Origin: Candidatus Rokuibacteriota bacterium | GTDB lineage: Bacteria; Methylomirabilota; Methylomirabilia; Rokubacteriales; CSP1-6 | Assembly: GCA_016209635.1 (NCBI GenBank) | Contig: JACQWC010000152.1 | Coordinates: 1-41,609, forward strand | Direction: 5' to 3' | Length of the DNA stretch: 41,609 nt | Shown here: piece by piece, positions 1 to 6,607 of the stretch | Position numbering within the stretch: position 1 is the stretch's first letter | Layout of the letters: each line of letters begins with the position of its first letter | Made by a program: the position numbers and the translations under genes | The notes under the pieces: model-generated | Told to the model about the DNA's origin: nothing | Seen by the model: the letters and a program-made list of their open reading frames with translations, nothing else | The model's database searches: none

Positions 1-2
1 CC

Positions 3-812
3 CGGGAGGAGCGCGTCCACCGGACTCGCATGGTGCTGGAGAGCCTCGGCCTCACCGGCCTGGAACGACGCTACCCGGGAGAGCTTTCGGGGGGCCAGCA
101 GCAGCGCGTGGCTCTGGGGAGAGCCCTGGCGGTGGATCCCGAACTCCTCCTCCTGGATGAGCCGCTCTCGGCCCTGGACCCTCCGCTCCGCCGTCAGCTT
201 CGCCAGGAGCTAGGGCGAGTCGTCAGGGAGTGGGGGAAAGCCACCGTGCTGGTCACCCACGACCTGGCCGAGGCGTACCAGATCGCCGACCGGGTGGTGG
301 TGTACGAGGCGGGGCGCGTGATCCAGGCCGCTCCCAAGGCGGAGCTCCTCTGGCAGCCCGCGTCGGAGCGCGTGGCGTCGCTCGTGGGCGTGCGGAACCT
401 CCTTCGCGGCAGTGTCCTCAAGGCCACTCCGGAGCTGATCCAGCTCCAGTGGCGCGGCCAGACCCTCGAAGCCGTGAACTCTCCGGCGCGCTCCTACCTC
501 CCCTCGCCGGGGACTCCGATCGCGTTCTTCATCCGCCCGGAGTACGTTCGCCTCGTGAAGAAAGACCGGCCCGCGCCCGATTCCGGGCACCACATGAACC
601 TCATGACAGGTTCTGTGGTGGGCGAGGCCGATCAGGGGACGACCTGGACCCTGCTCTTCCGCCTGGACACTCCCGGCGAGCCGTCCCAGGGGGCGTATGA
701 CCTGGAGATCGAGCTGCCGAAGCTGGTGTACGAGATGCTCGAGGTGAACCGCGACCGGGGCTGGCAGGTCTCCATGCACCGCGGCGCCATTCAGATCCTG
801 CCCACGGCATGA
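3..812 (+). CDS. ABC transporter ATP-binding protein, molybdate/tungstate type (5' end cut off)
   Basis: ATPase subunit of an importer, probably for molybdate or tungstate. The reading frame is open from base 3, so the N-terminus with Walker A lies outside the window. Visible are the ABC signature LSGGQQQR, Walker B (LLLLDEPLSALD), the H-loop LVTHD and, after about residue 125, a C-terminal TOBE-like regulatory region (FFIRPEYVRL), as in ModC/WtpC-type proteins. The first ATG at base 30 is internal, because REERVHRTR just before it is typical ABC sequence. Its stop overlaps the start of the next ATPase (ATGA), so the two are co-translated. No permease or binding protein is inside the window; they should lie upstream. 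The substrate is inferred from the TOBE region and from moaC nearby; other anions are possible. Confidence 0.85.
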   Translation, partial: REERVHRTRMVLESLGLTGLERRYPGELSGGQQQRVALGRALAVDPELLLLDEPLSALDPPLRRQLRQELGRVVREWGKATVLVTHDLAEAYQIADRVVVYEAGRVIQAAPKAELLWQPASERVASLVGVRNLLRGSVLKATPELIQLQWRGQTLEAVNSPARSYLPSPGTPIAFFIRPEYVRLVKKDRPAPDSGHHMNLMTGSVVGEADQGTTWTLLFRLDTPGEPSQGAYDLEIELPKLVYEMLEVNRDRGWQVSMHRGAIQILPTA

Positions 813-1897
813 GCCTGCTCGAACTCCGGGAGATAGAGGTGAGCGTGAACGGCCGTCGCCTCCTCTCCGTCCCCGGACTCACGGTGCGGGAGTCCGAGCT
901 CCTGGCGGTGATCGGCCCAAACGGGGCCGGGAAGTCCACGCTGCTCCGCGTGATCGGCCTTCTCGAACCTCCCACGCGCGGGGTCGTCTCGTTCAGGGGA
1001 GAGCCCGTCGAGGGGCGGAACCTGCTCCCGCTCCGGCGCCGGATGGCCAGCGTCTTTCAGGAGCCGCTCCTCTGCGACGCCACGGTCTTCGAGAATGTGG
1101 CGCTGGGCCTCCACTTCCGCCGCCTCCCCGGTGCCGTGATCGCCCAGCGCGTCCCGGCCTGGCTCGAACGCTTCGGGATCGCTCAGCTGGCCAGCCGGCA
1201 GGCCCGCACGTTGTCGGGGGGGGAGGCACAGCGGACCGCGCTGGCCCGCGCGCTGGTCCTGGAGCCGGAGCTCCTGCTCCTGGACGAGCCGTTCTCCGCC
1301 CTCGACCAGCCTACGCGCGAGGGGCTCCTGGAGGAGCTGGGGATCATCCTCCGACGCGAGCGGATCACCACCGTCTTCGTGACCCACGACCGCAATGAGG
1401 CCCTGGCGCTGGGCGACCGCGTGGCCGTGATGCTCGGCGGAGAGATCCGCCAAGTGGACGAGACGGCGCGCCTGTTCAGGGCCCCGGCCTCGGAGGAGGT
1501 GGCGCGGTTCGTCGGCGTGGAGACCATCCTGGATTGCCGGGTGCTGGCCGAGCAGGACGGCCTGGCGGTGGTGGAGGGCGGCGGCGAGAAGATCGAGGTG
1601 GCGGCGAGGGTGGCGCCGGGGGAGCGGGTGCGCCTCTGCCTCCGCCCTGAGGAGGTCACCCTGCTGCCTCCGGAGAGCGCGCTCGCGGGCAGCAGCGCCA
1701 GAAACCGCCTGGCCGGGCGCGTGGTCCGGCTCACCCCCTCGGGCCCCCACGTCCGCGTGGTGGTGGATTGCGGCATCCCCCTGGTGGCGCTCGTCACCCA
1801 TCGCTCAGTGGACCAGCTGGGGCTCCGGGAGGGCACGCCGGTCGTGGCCACCTTCAAGGCCACAGCGCCCCACCTGATCCGGCAAGGGCCCGCTTGA
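809..1897 (+). CDS. ABC transporter ATP-binding protein with TOBE domain, molybdate/tungstate-like
   Basis: A complete 362-residue ABC ATPase. Walker A is GPNGAGKST (about residue 36), followed by a Q-loop (VFQEP), signature LSGGEAQR, Walker B LLLLDEPFSALD and H-loop FVTHDRNEA. Residues 240-360 form a TOBE-type domain, with LCLRPEEVTLL and a final repeat ending near VVATFKATAPHLI. This layout matches ModC, WtpC and TupC oxyanion importers. It starts at ATG overlapping the previous stop by four bases. Two complete-type ATPases in tandem with no permease between them is unusual; they may form a heterodimer or serve two permeases encoded upstream. A terminator-like hairpin follows about 90 bases after the stop. 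The family is secure; the substrate is inferred. Confidence 0.85.
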   Translation: MSLLELREIEVSVNGRRLLSVPGLTVRESELLAVIGPNGAGKSTLLRVIGLLEPPTRGVVSFRGEPVEGRNLLPLRRRMASVFQEPLLCDATVFENVALGLHFRRLPGAVIAQRVPAWLERFGIAQLASRQARTLSGGEAQRTALARALVLEPELLLLDEPFSALDQPTREGLLEELGIILRRERITTVFVTHDRNEALALGDRVAVMLGGEIRQVDETARLFRAPASEEVARFVGVETILDCRVLAEQDGLAVVEGGGEKIEVAARVAPGERVRLCLRPEEVTLLPPESALAGSSARNRLAGRVVRLTPSGPHVRVVVDCGIPLVALVTHRSVDQLGLREGTPVVATFKATAPHLIRQGPA

Positions 1898-1922
1898 ACT
1901 CTCCCGCCGTTTTTGCTATAAC
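1894..1922 (+). promoter_or_regulatory. Sigma-70-type promoter with extended -10
   Basis: TTGAAC at 1894-1899, a 17-base spacer, then TATAAC at 1917-1922 preceded by TG one base earlier (an extended -10). Transcription would begin near 1929, giving a leader of about 110 bases before the DUF465 gene. The -35 box overlaps the stop codon of the upstream ATPase. This is one of the best promoter matches in the window. Confidence 0.6.
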
Positions 1923-1928
1923 GCGTGA

Positions 1929-2021
1929 GTAGGCCGAACTGAGACAGGGAGGCCGGGTAGCGTGGGGAGCGAACCGAAGTCGAAGCCAGCGGGCCTGAGG
2001 ACGCTGGCTTTCCTTGTTTTT
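1929..2021 (+). ncRNA. Candidate structured leader or small RNA upstream of the DUF465/moaC genes
   Basis: No protein-coding signal is seen between the promoter at 1894-1922 and the hairpin at 1985-2008. The predicted transcript of about 93 bases ends in a terminator-like stem and T-rich run. The hairpin loop contains GGCCT (1992-1996), complementary to AGGCC at 1931-1935 and again at 1950-1954, so an alternative fold or pseudoknot is possible. I do not recognise a known family; it does not match the Moco riboswitch core as I remember it. Existence and function are inferred. Confidence 0.35.
1985..2021 (+). terminator. Intrinsic terminator or attenuator hairpin
   Basis: Perfect 7-bp stem GCCAGCG (1985-1991) with CGCTGGC (2002-2008), a 10-base loop, then TTTCCTTGTTTTT (2009-2021). 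It lies after the ABC ATPase genes but also between the promoter at 1894-1922 and the DUF465 start at 2040. It can therefore end the transporter transcript, attenuate the next operon, or both. Confidence 0.65.
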
Positions 2022-2039
2022 GGGCGAAGGAGGGGCTGA

Positions 2040-2279
2040 ATGATCGAACGGGACGCCCTCGTCGAACGCCTCATCACCGAGAACGAAGAGTACCGCCACC
2101 TCCGGGAGGAGCACCGCGGATACGAGCAGGAGCTGGAAACGCTTACGCAGCGGGCGTTTCTCTCGACCGACCAGCAGTGGCGGATCAACGAGATCAAGAA
2201 GCGAAAGCTCATCGTGAAGGATCGCATGGAGGCCATCCTCCGCGAGGCCCTGAGAAGCGCCTCCCGGGCTCCGGCCTGA
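2040..2279 (+). CDS. DUF465 (YdcH-like) small coiled-coil protein
   Basis: A 79-residue charged, helical protein. The central pattern (EENEEYRHLREEHRGYEQELE followed by a second helix with EIKKRKLIVKDRM) fits the DUF465/YdcH family of short antiparallel coiled coils, whose molecular role is not established. The ATG is preceded by a strong ribosome binding site (AAGGAGG, 2027-2033). It is the first gene after the promoter and hairpin leader and lies 19 bases before moaC, so the two are probably co-transcribed. Family assignment is by pattern and length; function is unknown. Confidence 0.75.
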   Translation: MIERDALVERLITENEEYRHLREEHRGYEQELETLTQRAFLSTDQQWRINEIKKRKLIVKDRMEAILREALRSASRAPA

Positions 2280-2298
2280 TCCTTCCCTGAGCCCCCGC

Positions 2299-2814
2299 AT
2301 GCCGCCATCCCGATCCCGGGAGAGGCCGTCTTTCCGGGGACTCTCCCATCTCACCCCCGAGGGGGCGGCCCGCATGGTGGACGTGACTCCCAAAGGGGAG
2401 ACCGCCCGCGAGGCCGTGGCCCGCGCCATTCTCCGGATGAAGCCCGCCACGCTTTCAGCGATCCGGGCCGGCCAAGTGGCCAAGGGCGACGTCCTGGGCG
2501 TGGCGCGCACCGCCGGAATCATGGCGGCGAAGAAGACCCCGGAGCTGATCCCGCTCTGCCACCCGTTGCGGATCACCGGCGTGGAGCTTGAGTTCAAGCT
2601 CGACCACCGCCGCTCGACCCTCGCCATCGAGGCGCGGGTCAGTGCCGTGGACAAGACCGGGGTCGAGATGGAGGCGCTCACCGCGGCCGCCGTGGCCGGC
2701 CTCGCCGTGTACGACATGGTGAAGGCCATCGACCGGGGCGTGACGCTCAGCGAGCTCTGCCTTGTGGAGAAGTCCGGGGGAAAATCGGGCCGCTGGAAGC
2801 GGGAGCAGGCGTGA
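2299..2814 (+). CDS. moaC: Cyclic pyranopterin monophosphate synthase MoaC
   Basis: MoaC turns the MoaA product, 3',8-cyclo-7,8-dihydroguanosine triphosphate, into cyclic pyranopterin monophosphate in molybdenum cofactor synthesis. At 171 residues it has the usual length. Diagnostic motifs are MVDVTPKGETAREAVA near the N-terminus, LIPLCHPLRITGV in the middle, and VEMEALTAAAVAGLAVYDM with KAID near the C-terminus. The start at 2299 has no clear ribosome binding site and a short unconserved N-terminal tail, so a start a few codons later cannot be excluded. Oxyanion ABC ATPases lie upstream and a molybdenum hydroxylase at 13170, which fits a molybdenum theme. The GTG of the next gene overlaps its stop. 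Confidence 0.95.
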   Translation: MPPSRSRERPSFRGLSHLTPEGAARMVDVTPKGETAREAVARAILRMKPATLSAIRAGQVAKGDVLGVARTAGIMAAKKTPELIPLCHPLRITGVELEFKLDHRRSTLAIEARVSAVDKTGVEMEALTAAAVAGLAVYDMVKAIDRGVTLSELCLVEKSGGKSGRWKREQA

Positions 2815-3944
2815 CCACAGCGCTGATCCACTCGGACGCCTACACGCGCTTCGACTACGGCCCGGAGCATCCGCTCAGGATGGAGCGGTTGGGGCTCACC
2901 TGGCGCCTGATGCGCGCCTACGGCCTGACAGAGATCGCCCAGGCCAAGGTCCTGACCCCCGAGCCCGCCGACGAGGCGATCATCTGCCGGTATCATGGGC
3001 GGCAGTACGTGGAACTGCTGAAGAAGGTGAGCGCGGGCGAGCGGGTCCCGACCGCCCCGCTCTACGGCCTCGGGTTCGGCGACAACCCCATCTTCCCCGG
3101 CCTCTGGGAGGTCTCCTGCCTGGCGGTGGGCGGCTCGCTCCTGGCCGCCCGGCTCGTGGCCGATGGCGAGGTTGACCGCGCCTTCCATTTCGCCGGGGGG
3201 CTCCACCACGCGCTCCCTGACCGCGCCTCGGGCTTCTGCTACCTGAACGACCCGGTGCTCGCGATCCTCCACCTGCGCCAGAAGGGGTGGCGGGTCTGTT
3301 ATGTGGACATCGACGCCCACCACGGCGATGGGGTCCAGTTCGCCTTCTACCGGGACCGCGATGTGCTGACGATCTCCACGCACGAGCGCGGGGACCGGCT
3401 CTTCCCGGGAACGGGGTTCGTTCACGAGCTGGGAGAGGAAGACGGGAAGGGGTACTCGGTCAACCTCCCGCTCCAGCCGTTCACCGACGACGAGGTCTAT
3501 GCGGAGACCTTTGAAGCCGTGGTGCCGCCCCTCATCCAGGCGTTCAGGCCCGACGTGGTCGTGGCCCAGCTCGGCATCGACTCCCACCGAACGGATCCCC
3601 TGACTCATCTCGCTCTCACGGTTCAGGGGTTCACTCGGACAGTGGCCCGGATCGCCGAGCTCTCGCCCCGCCTGGTGGCGCTGGGAGGGGGCGGCTACGA
3701 TCTCCCCAATGTGGCCCGGGCCTGGACCGCGGCGTGGGCGGTGCTGAACGGCGTGGAGCTGGCTCCGGAGCTCCCGCCCGCCTTCTCCGACGATCTCCGG
3801 CGCTTCGGGTTCCGCTCCGGCTCTCTCTGGGACCCGCCCGAGCCGCTCCCGCCCGAGACCCGGCGGCAGGCGGAAGAGTACGCCCGGGCCCAGGTGGAGG
3901 CGCTCCGCCGCACAGTCTTTCCCATCCACGGGCTCACGTGTTAG
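2811..3944 (+). CDS. AcuC-like histone deacetylase family protein
   Basis: Zinc-dependent deacetylase of the arginase/deacetylase fold. In bacteria members include AcuC, which deacetylates acetyl-CoA synthetase, and acetylpolyamine amidohydrolases. At 377 residues it matches AcuC length. Visible are GGLHHALPDRASGFCYLND (tandem His of the charge relay), the zinc-binding VDIDAHHGDG, and the final LALGGGGYDL loop with catalytic-site glycines. A further Asp ligand lies in LGIDSHRTDPL. The GTG start overlaps the moaC stop by four bases, so translational coupling is likely. The substrate cannot be told from sequence; no acetyl-CoA synthetase gene is in the window. Confidence 0.88.
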   Translation: MTTALIHSDAYTRFDYGPEHPLRMERLGLTWRLMRAYGLTEIAQAKVLTPEPADEAIICRYHGRQYVELLKKVSAGERVPTAPLYGLGFGDNPIFPGLWEVSCLAVGGSLLAARLVADGEVDRAFHFAGGLHHALPDRASGFCYLNDPVLAILHLRQKGWRVCYVDIDAHHGDGVQFAFYRDRDVLTISTHERGDRLFPGTGFVHELGEEDGKGYSVNLPLQPFTDDEVYAETFEAVVPPLIQAFRPDVVVAQLGIDSHRTDPLTHLALTVQGFTRTVARIAELSPRLVALGGGGYDLPNVARAWTAAWAVLNGVELAPELPPAFSDDLRRFGFRSGSLWDPPEPLPPETRRQAEEYARAQVEALRRTVFPIHGLTC

Positions 3945-3966
3945 GCTAAAGAGTCTCAGGAGTTGA

Positions 3967-4614
3967 GTGAGATTCATGACGGGACTGCTGATTACCATCG
4001 AGGGCGGGGAAGGGTCGGGCAAATCGACCCAGTGCACCCTCCTCGCCCAGTGGCTCAGGGGCCTGGGCCATCGCGTGACGGAGACCAGGGAGCCTGACGG
4101 GACCGGACTGGGGCAGAGCGTCCGGGCGCTCTTCAGGTCGGATGAAAAAGCTCCCGCTCCGCTGACCGAGCTCTTCCTCTTCCTGGCCGCTCGCCACCAG
4201 CACGTGGCCGAGGTGATCCGGCCGGTCCTCCTGCGCGGCGAGATCGTCCTCTCCGACCGCTACACCGATGCCACACTGGCCTATCAGGGGTACGGGCGGG
4301 GCCTGGACCGGGAGCTGATCCGGGAGATGAACAGTCTGGCCACAGGCGGGATCCAGCCGGACCTGACCGTGCTCCTCGATCTTGACCCCGACGTGGGGCT
4401 CGGTCGGCTCGGGGCGCGTGTGCTGGACGTCTTCGAGAAGATGGATCGCGCTTTTCACGCCCGGGTGCGTGAGGGCTATCTCGAGATCGCCAGGGAGGAG
4501 AAAGGGCGAGTGGTGGTGATCCGGGCCGATCAGCCGAGAGCCCTCCTTCAGGATGAGATTCGGCGGGCGGTGAAAGAATTCCTCGCGCGCCGGGGGTTGC
4601 CGAGTGGCGTTTGA
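3967..4614 (+). CDS. tmk: Thymidylate kinase
   Basis: Phosphorylates dTMP to dTDP in the cytosol. The P-loop is GGEGSGKST near residue 14; EPDGTGLG follows, then the dTMP-binding DRYTDATLAYQGYGRGLD, and a typical Tmk C-terminal helix ends the protein. Length (215 residues) is normal. Two starts are possible: GTG at 3967 or ATG at 3976. AGGAG at 3958-3962 is rather close to the GTG and rather far from the ATG, so the choice is open. holB follows with a ten-base overlap, as in many bacteria where tmk and holB are paired. Confidence 0.95.
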   Translation: MRFMTGLLITIEGGEGSGKSTQCTLLAQWLRGLGHRVTETREPDGTGLGQSVRALFRSDEKAPAPLTELFLFLAARHQHVAEVIRPVLLRGEIVLSDRYTDATLAYQGYGRGLDRELIREMNSLATGGIQPDLTVLLDLDPDVGLGRLGARVLDVFEKMDRAFHARVREGYLEIAREEKGRVVVIRADQPRALLQDEIRRAVKEFLARRGLPSGV

Positions 4615-5575
4615 GGCAATCCGGGCGCAGTCCGCTGCGGTCGACCTCCTCTCGCGGGCCATCCGGTCGGGCCGGGTGGCTCACGCCTACGCCTTCGTGG
4701 GGCCCTCCGGGGTGGGACGCCGGCTCACGGCGCTGGCCTTCGCGCAGGCGCTCCTCTGTCCGGCTGAGGGATGCGGCCAGTGCCGGACCTGCGCGCGGGT
4801 CAATGCCGGGACCCATCCCGATTGCCACCTCATCGTGCCCGACGGCCAGAACATCAAGATCGAGCAGATCAGGGAGCTGGAGCGGCTCGCCCACCTGACC
4901 CCGCACGAGGGGCGGCGCAAGGTCTTCATCCTGGACGCGGCCGACCGGATGACACTGCCGGCGGCCCACGCATTTTTGAAAACGCTGGAGGAGCCCCCGG
5001 CCCGCACCGTGCTGGTGCTCATCCTGGCCCAAATCCGGGCGCTCCCGGCCACGATTCTCTCCCGCTGCCAGCTGGTTCGCTTCTCCCCGCTCCCCCTCTC
5101 CGATGCTGTGGCGCTGCTGATAGAGCACGGCGTCGAGGCAGGGGAGGCCCCACTCCTGGCCCGTGTCTCTGAGGGGCGGGTCGGGTTGGCCCTGGCCCGT
5201 GCTCCGAAGAGCTTCGCTGAGCAGCGGGATCAGGCGCTCTCCCTCCTCGGCGAGGTGGCGGCAAAGGGAGCCGAGCCGCTCCTGACCCGCACCGAAGCCA
5301 TGGGGCGCGACCGGGGCCTGGTGGAGGCCTTCATCGAGACCTACTGGCTCTGGTACCGGGACCTTCTCTGCGTCAAGGCCGGCGGAGATTCCCGGCTACT
5401 CATTCACGCCGACCGGGAGGCGGAGCTGGCCCAGACCGCCGCGGCCTCGACCTGGGAGGAGATCCTCCGCGCGCTCGCGCAGTGCCGTGCCGCCTGGCAG
5501 GCGCTTCAGGGGAATGTCTCGCCCCGGCTGACCCTGGAGGTGACCCTGGCCAGGCTCGCTCTGCGAGCGGCCTGA
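4604..5575 (+). CDS. holB: DNA polymerase III subunit delta' (HolB)
   Basis: Clamp-loader subunit of the replicative polymerase. The N-terminal AAA+ module has a degenerate P-loop, GPSGVGRRLTA, where GKT is not preserved, as is usual in delta'. A zinc module with four cysteines (CPAEGCGQCRTC and HPDC) follows, then IKIEQIRELE, the Walker B-like VFILDAADRMTLPAAHA and the sensor FLKTLEEPP, all typical. Length 323 residues. The GTG start overlaps tmk. The final A of its stop codon is the first base of a long inverted repeat separating it from ricT. Confidence is high from motifs plus the tmk-holB-ricT order. Confidence 0.93.
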   Translation: MAFEAIRAQSAAVDLLSRAIRSGRVAHAYAFVGPSGVGRRLTALAFAQALLCPAEGCGQCRTCARVNAGTHPDCHLIVPDGQNIKIEQIRELERLAHLTPHEGRRKVFILDAADRMTLPAAHAFLKTLEEPPARTVLVLILAQIRALPATILSRCQLVRFSPLPLSDAVALLIEHGVEAGEAPLLARVSEGRVGLALARAPKSFAEQRDQALSLLGEVAAKGAEPLLTRTEAMGRDRGLVEAFIETYWLWYRDLLCVKAGGDSRLLIHADREAELAQTAAASTWEEILRALAQCRAAWQALQGNVSPRLTLEVTLARLALRAA

Positions 5576-5699
5576 TGCCGCGCCGATATGCGTCGCCTCA
5601 CGGCGTTCTCGGTCGTCGCCGATCCTCAACGGACAACTGCGTACGCCTCCGGTCGGCTCCTCCTTCGGGCCTTGTGAGGCTCGCATCTCGACGCGGCAT
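5575..5699. repeat. Long imperfect inverted repeat filling the holB-ricT gap
   Basis: The left arm (5575-5601, starting ATGCCGCGCCGATATGCG) and the reverse complement of the right arm (5674-5699, starting ATGCCGCGTCGAGATGCG) agree at all but three positions plus one gap over about 27 bases. They enclose about 72 bases with further short GC-rich self-complementarity (GGCG...CGCC around 5602-5620). The element starts on the last base of the holB stop codon and ends two bases before the first possible ricT ATG. It resembles a repetitive extragenic palindrome or small non-autonomous element. No second copy was seen in this window. Confidence 0.6.
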
Positions 5700-5725
5700 A
5701 GATGAAACAACTGGGAGATGAGGCT

Positions 5726-6607
5726 GTGGACGAAACAGATCTAGGAGTGGAGACAGGAACGGCCCAGCTGATCGGAATCCGGCTCCGACTGCCGGCCAAG
5801 GCCGACGACTACCTGCTCGAGGGATTCACCCTCCACGTGGGGGAGCTCTGCGTGGTGGAGGTGCCGAACGGCACCGCCGTCGGCGAGGTGCGTCGCCCGC
5901 CGCGTCCCCTCCCCGACTGGAAGCGCGAGCGGGTTTTTCCCCGCGTGATCCGGCTGGCCATCACGCACGAAGCGGCCCAGTGGCGGGAACTGCAGGAGCG
6001 GGAGCAGCGGGCGATCCAGACTTGCCAGGAACGGGCCCGGCAGCACCGGTTGTCCCTCAAGGTCGTCGATGTGGAGATCCAGGCCGATGGCCGGCGGGTG
6101 ATGGTCTCCTTCTTCGCCGAAGAGCGCGTGGACTTCCGGGAGCTGGTGCGGGAGCTGGCGCGGGAGTTCCGCGCGCGAATCGAGATGCGTCAGATCGGCG
6201 CGCGGGACGTGACGAAGCTCACGGACGGGATCGGCCCCTGCGGCCGGCAGCTCTGCTGCTCCTCGTACCTCCGGAAGTTCGAGCCGATCTCGGTCAGAAT
6301 GGCGAAGTCGCAGGACATGCCGCTGACGGACAGTCGCCTCCTCGGCAATTGCGGCCGGCTGAAGTGCTGTCTCCTGTACGAGTTCTCGTCGTACCAGGAG
6401 CTGCGGTCCCACCTCCCGCGCGTGAACACGCCCTGCGACGTCGCGTGCGGGGGCGGCGGGTGCATGACGGGCAAGGTGAAGGCCATCCGCGTGCTGAAGG
6501 AGGCGGTGGTCGTCACGTTCCCGGACGGGACCGAGGCGGAGGTGCCTCTCGACCAGCTGACGTGGGAGGGGCGGCCACACGTCGAAGCCCGGCTCGAACC
6601 GTCTTGA
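5726..6607 (+). CDS. ricT: PSP1 domain protein, RicT/YaaT family
   Basis: PSP1-domain protein related to Bacillus RicT (YaaT), part of the iron-sulfur Ric complex that affects RNase Y-dependent mRNA processing. The conserved cysteine groups are present: GPCGRQLCCSSYL, GNCGRLKCCLLYE and CDVACGGGGCMTGK. A basic central part carries VEIQADGRRVMVSFFAEERVDFRELV. An upstream in-frame ATG at 5702 would add eight residues but sits directly against the inverted repeat with no ribosome binding site. GTG at 5726 has GGGAG eight bases ahead (5713-5717), so I prefer it; this gives 293 residues. Whether it works with RNase Y here is unknown. Its stop overlaps the TTG start of metG. Confidence 0.88.
   Translation: MDETDLGVETGTAQLIGIRLRLPAKADDYLLEGFTLHVGELCVVEVPNGTAVGEVRRPPRPLPDWKRERVFPRVIRLAITHEAAQWRELQEREQRAIQTCQERARQHRLSLKVVDVEIQADGRRVMVSFFAEERVDFRELVRELAREFRARIEMRQIGARDVTKLTDGIGPCGRQLCCSSYLRKFEPISVRMAKSQDMPLTDSRLLGNCGRLKCCLLYEFSSYQELRSHLPRVNTPCDVACGGGGCMTGKVKAIRVLKEAVVVTFPDGTEAEVPLDQLTWEGRPHVEARLEPS

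Noticed and set aside
1929-2021. Moco (molybdenum cofactor) riboswitch before moaC
   Set aside because: The location fits, but I could not match the conserved core sequence of the known Moco RNA. Listed only as an unclassified leader.
5980-6603. N-terminal extension of methionyl-tRNA synthetase by 208 codons
   Set aside because: The open frame upstream of TTG 6604 is the shadow of ricT and is Arg/Gly/Ala/Pro-rich. The synthetase family starts at the RTFYLTTPIYYVN segment.
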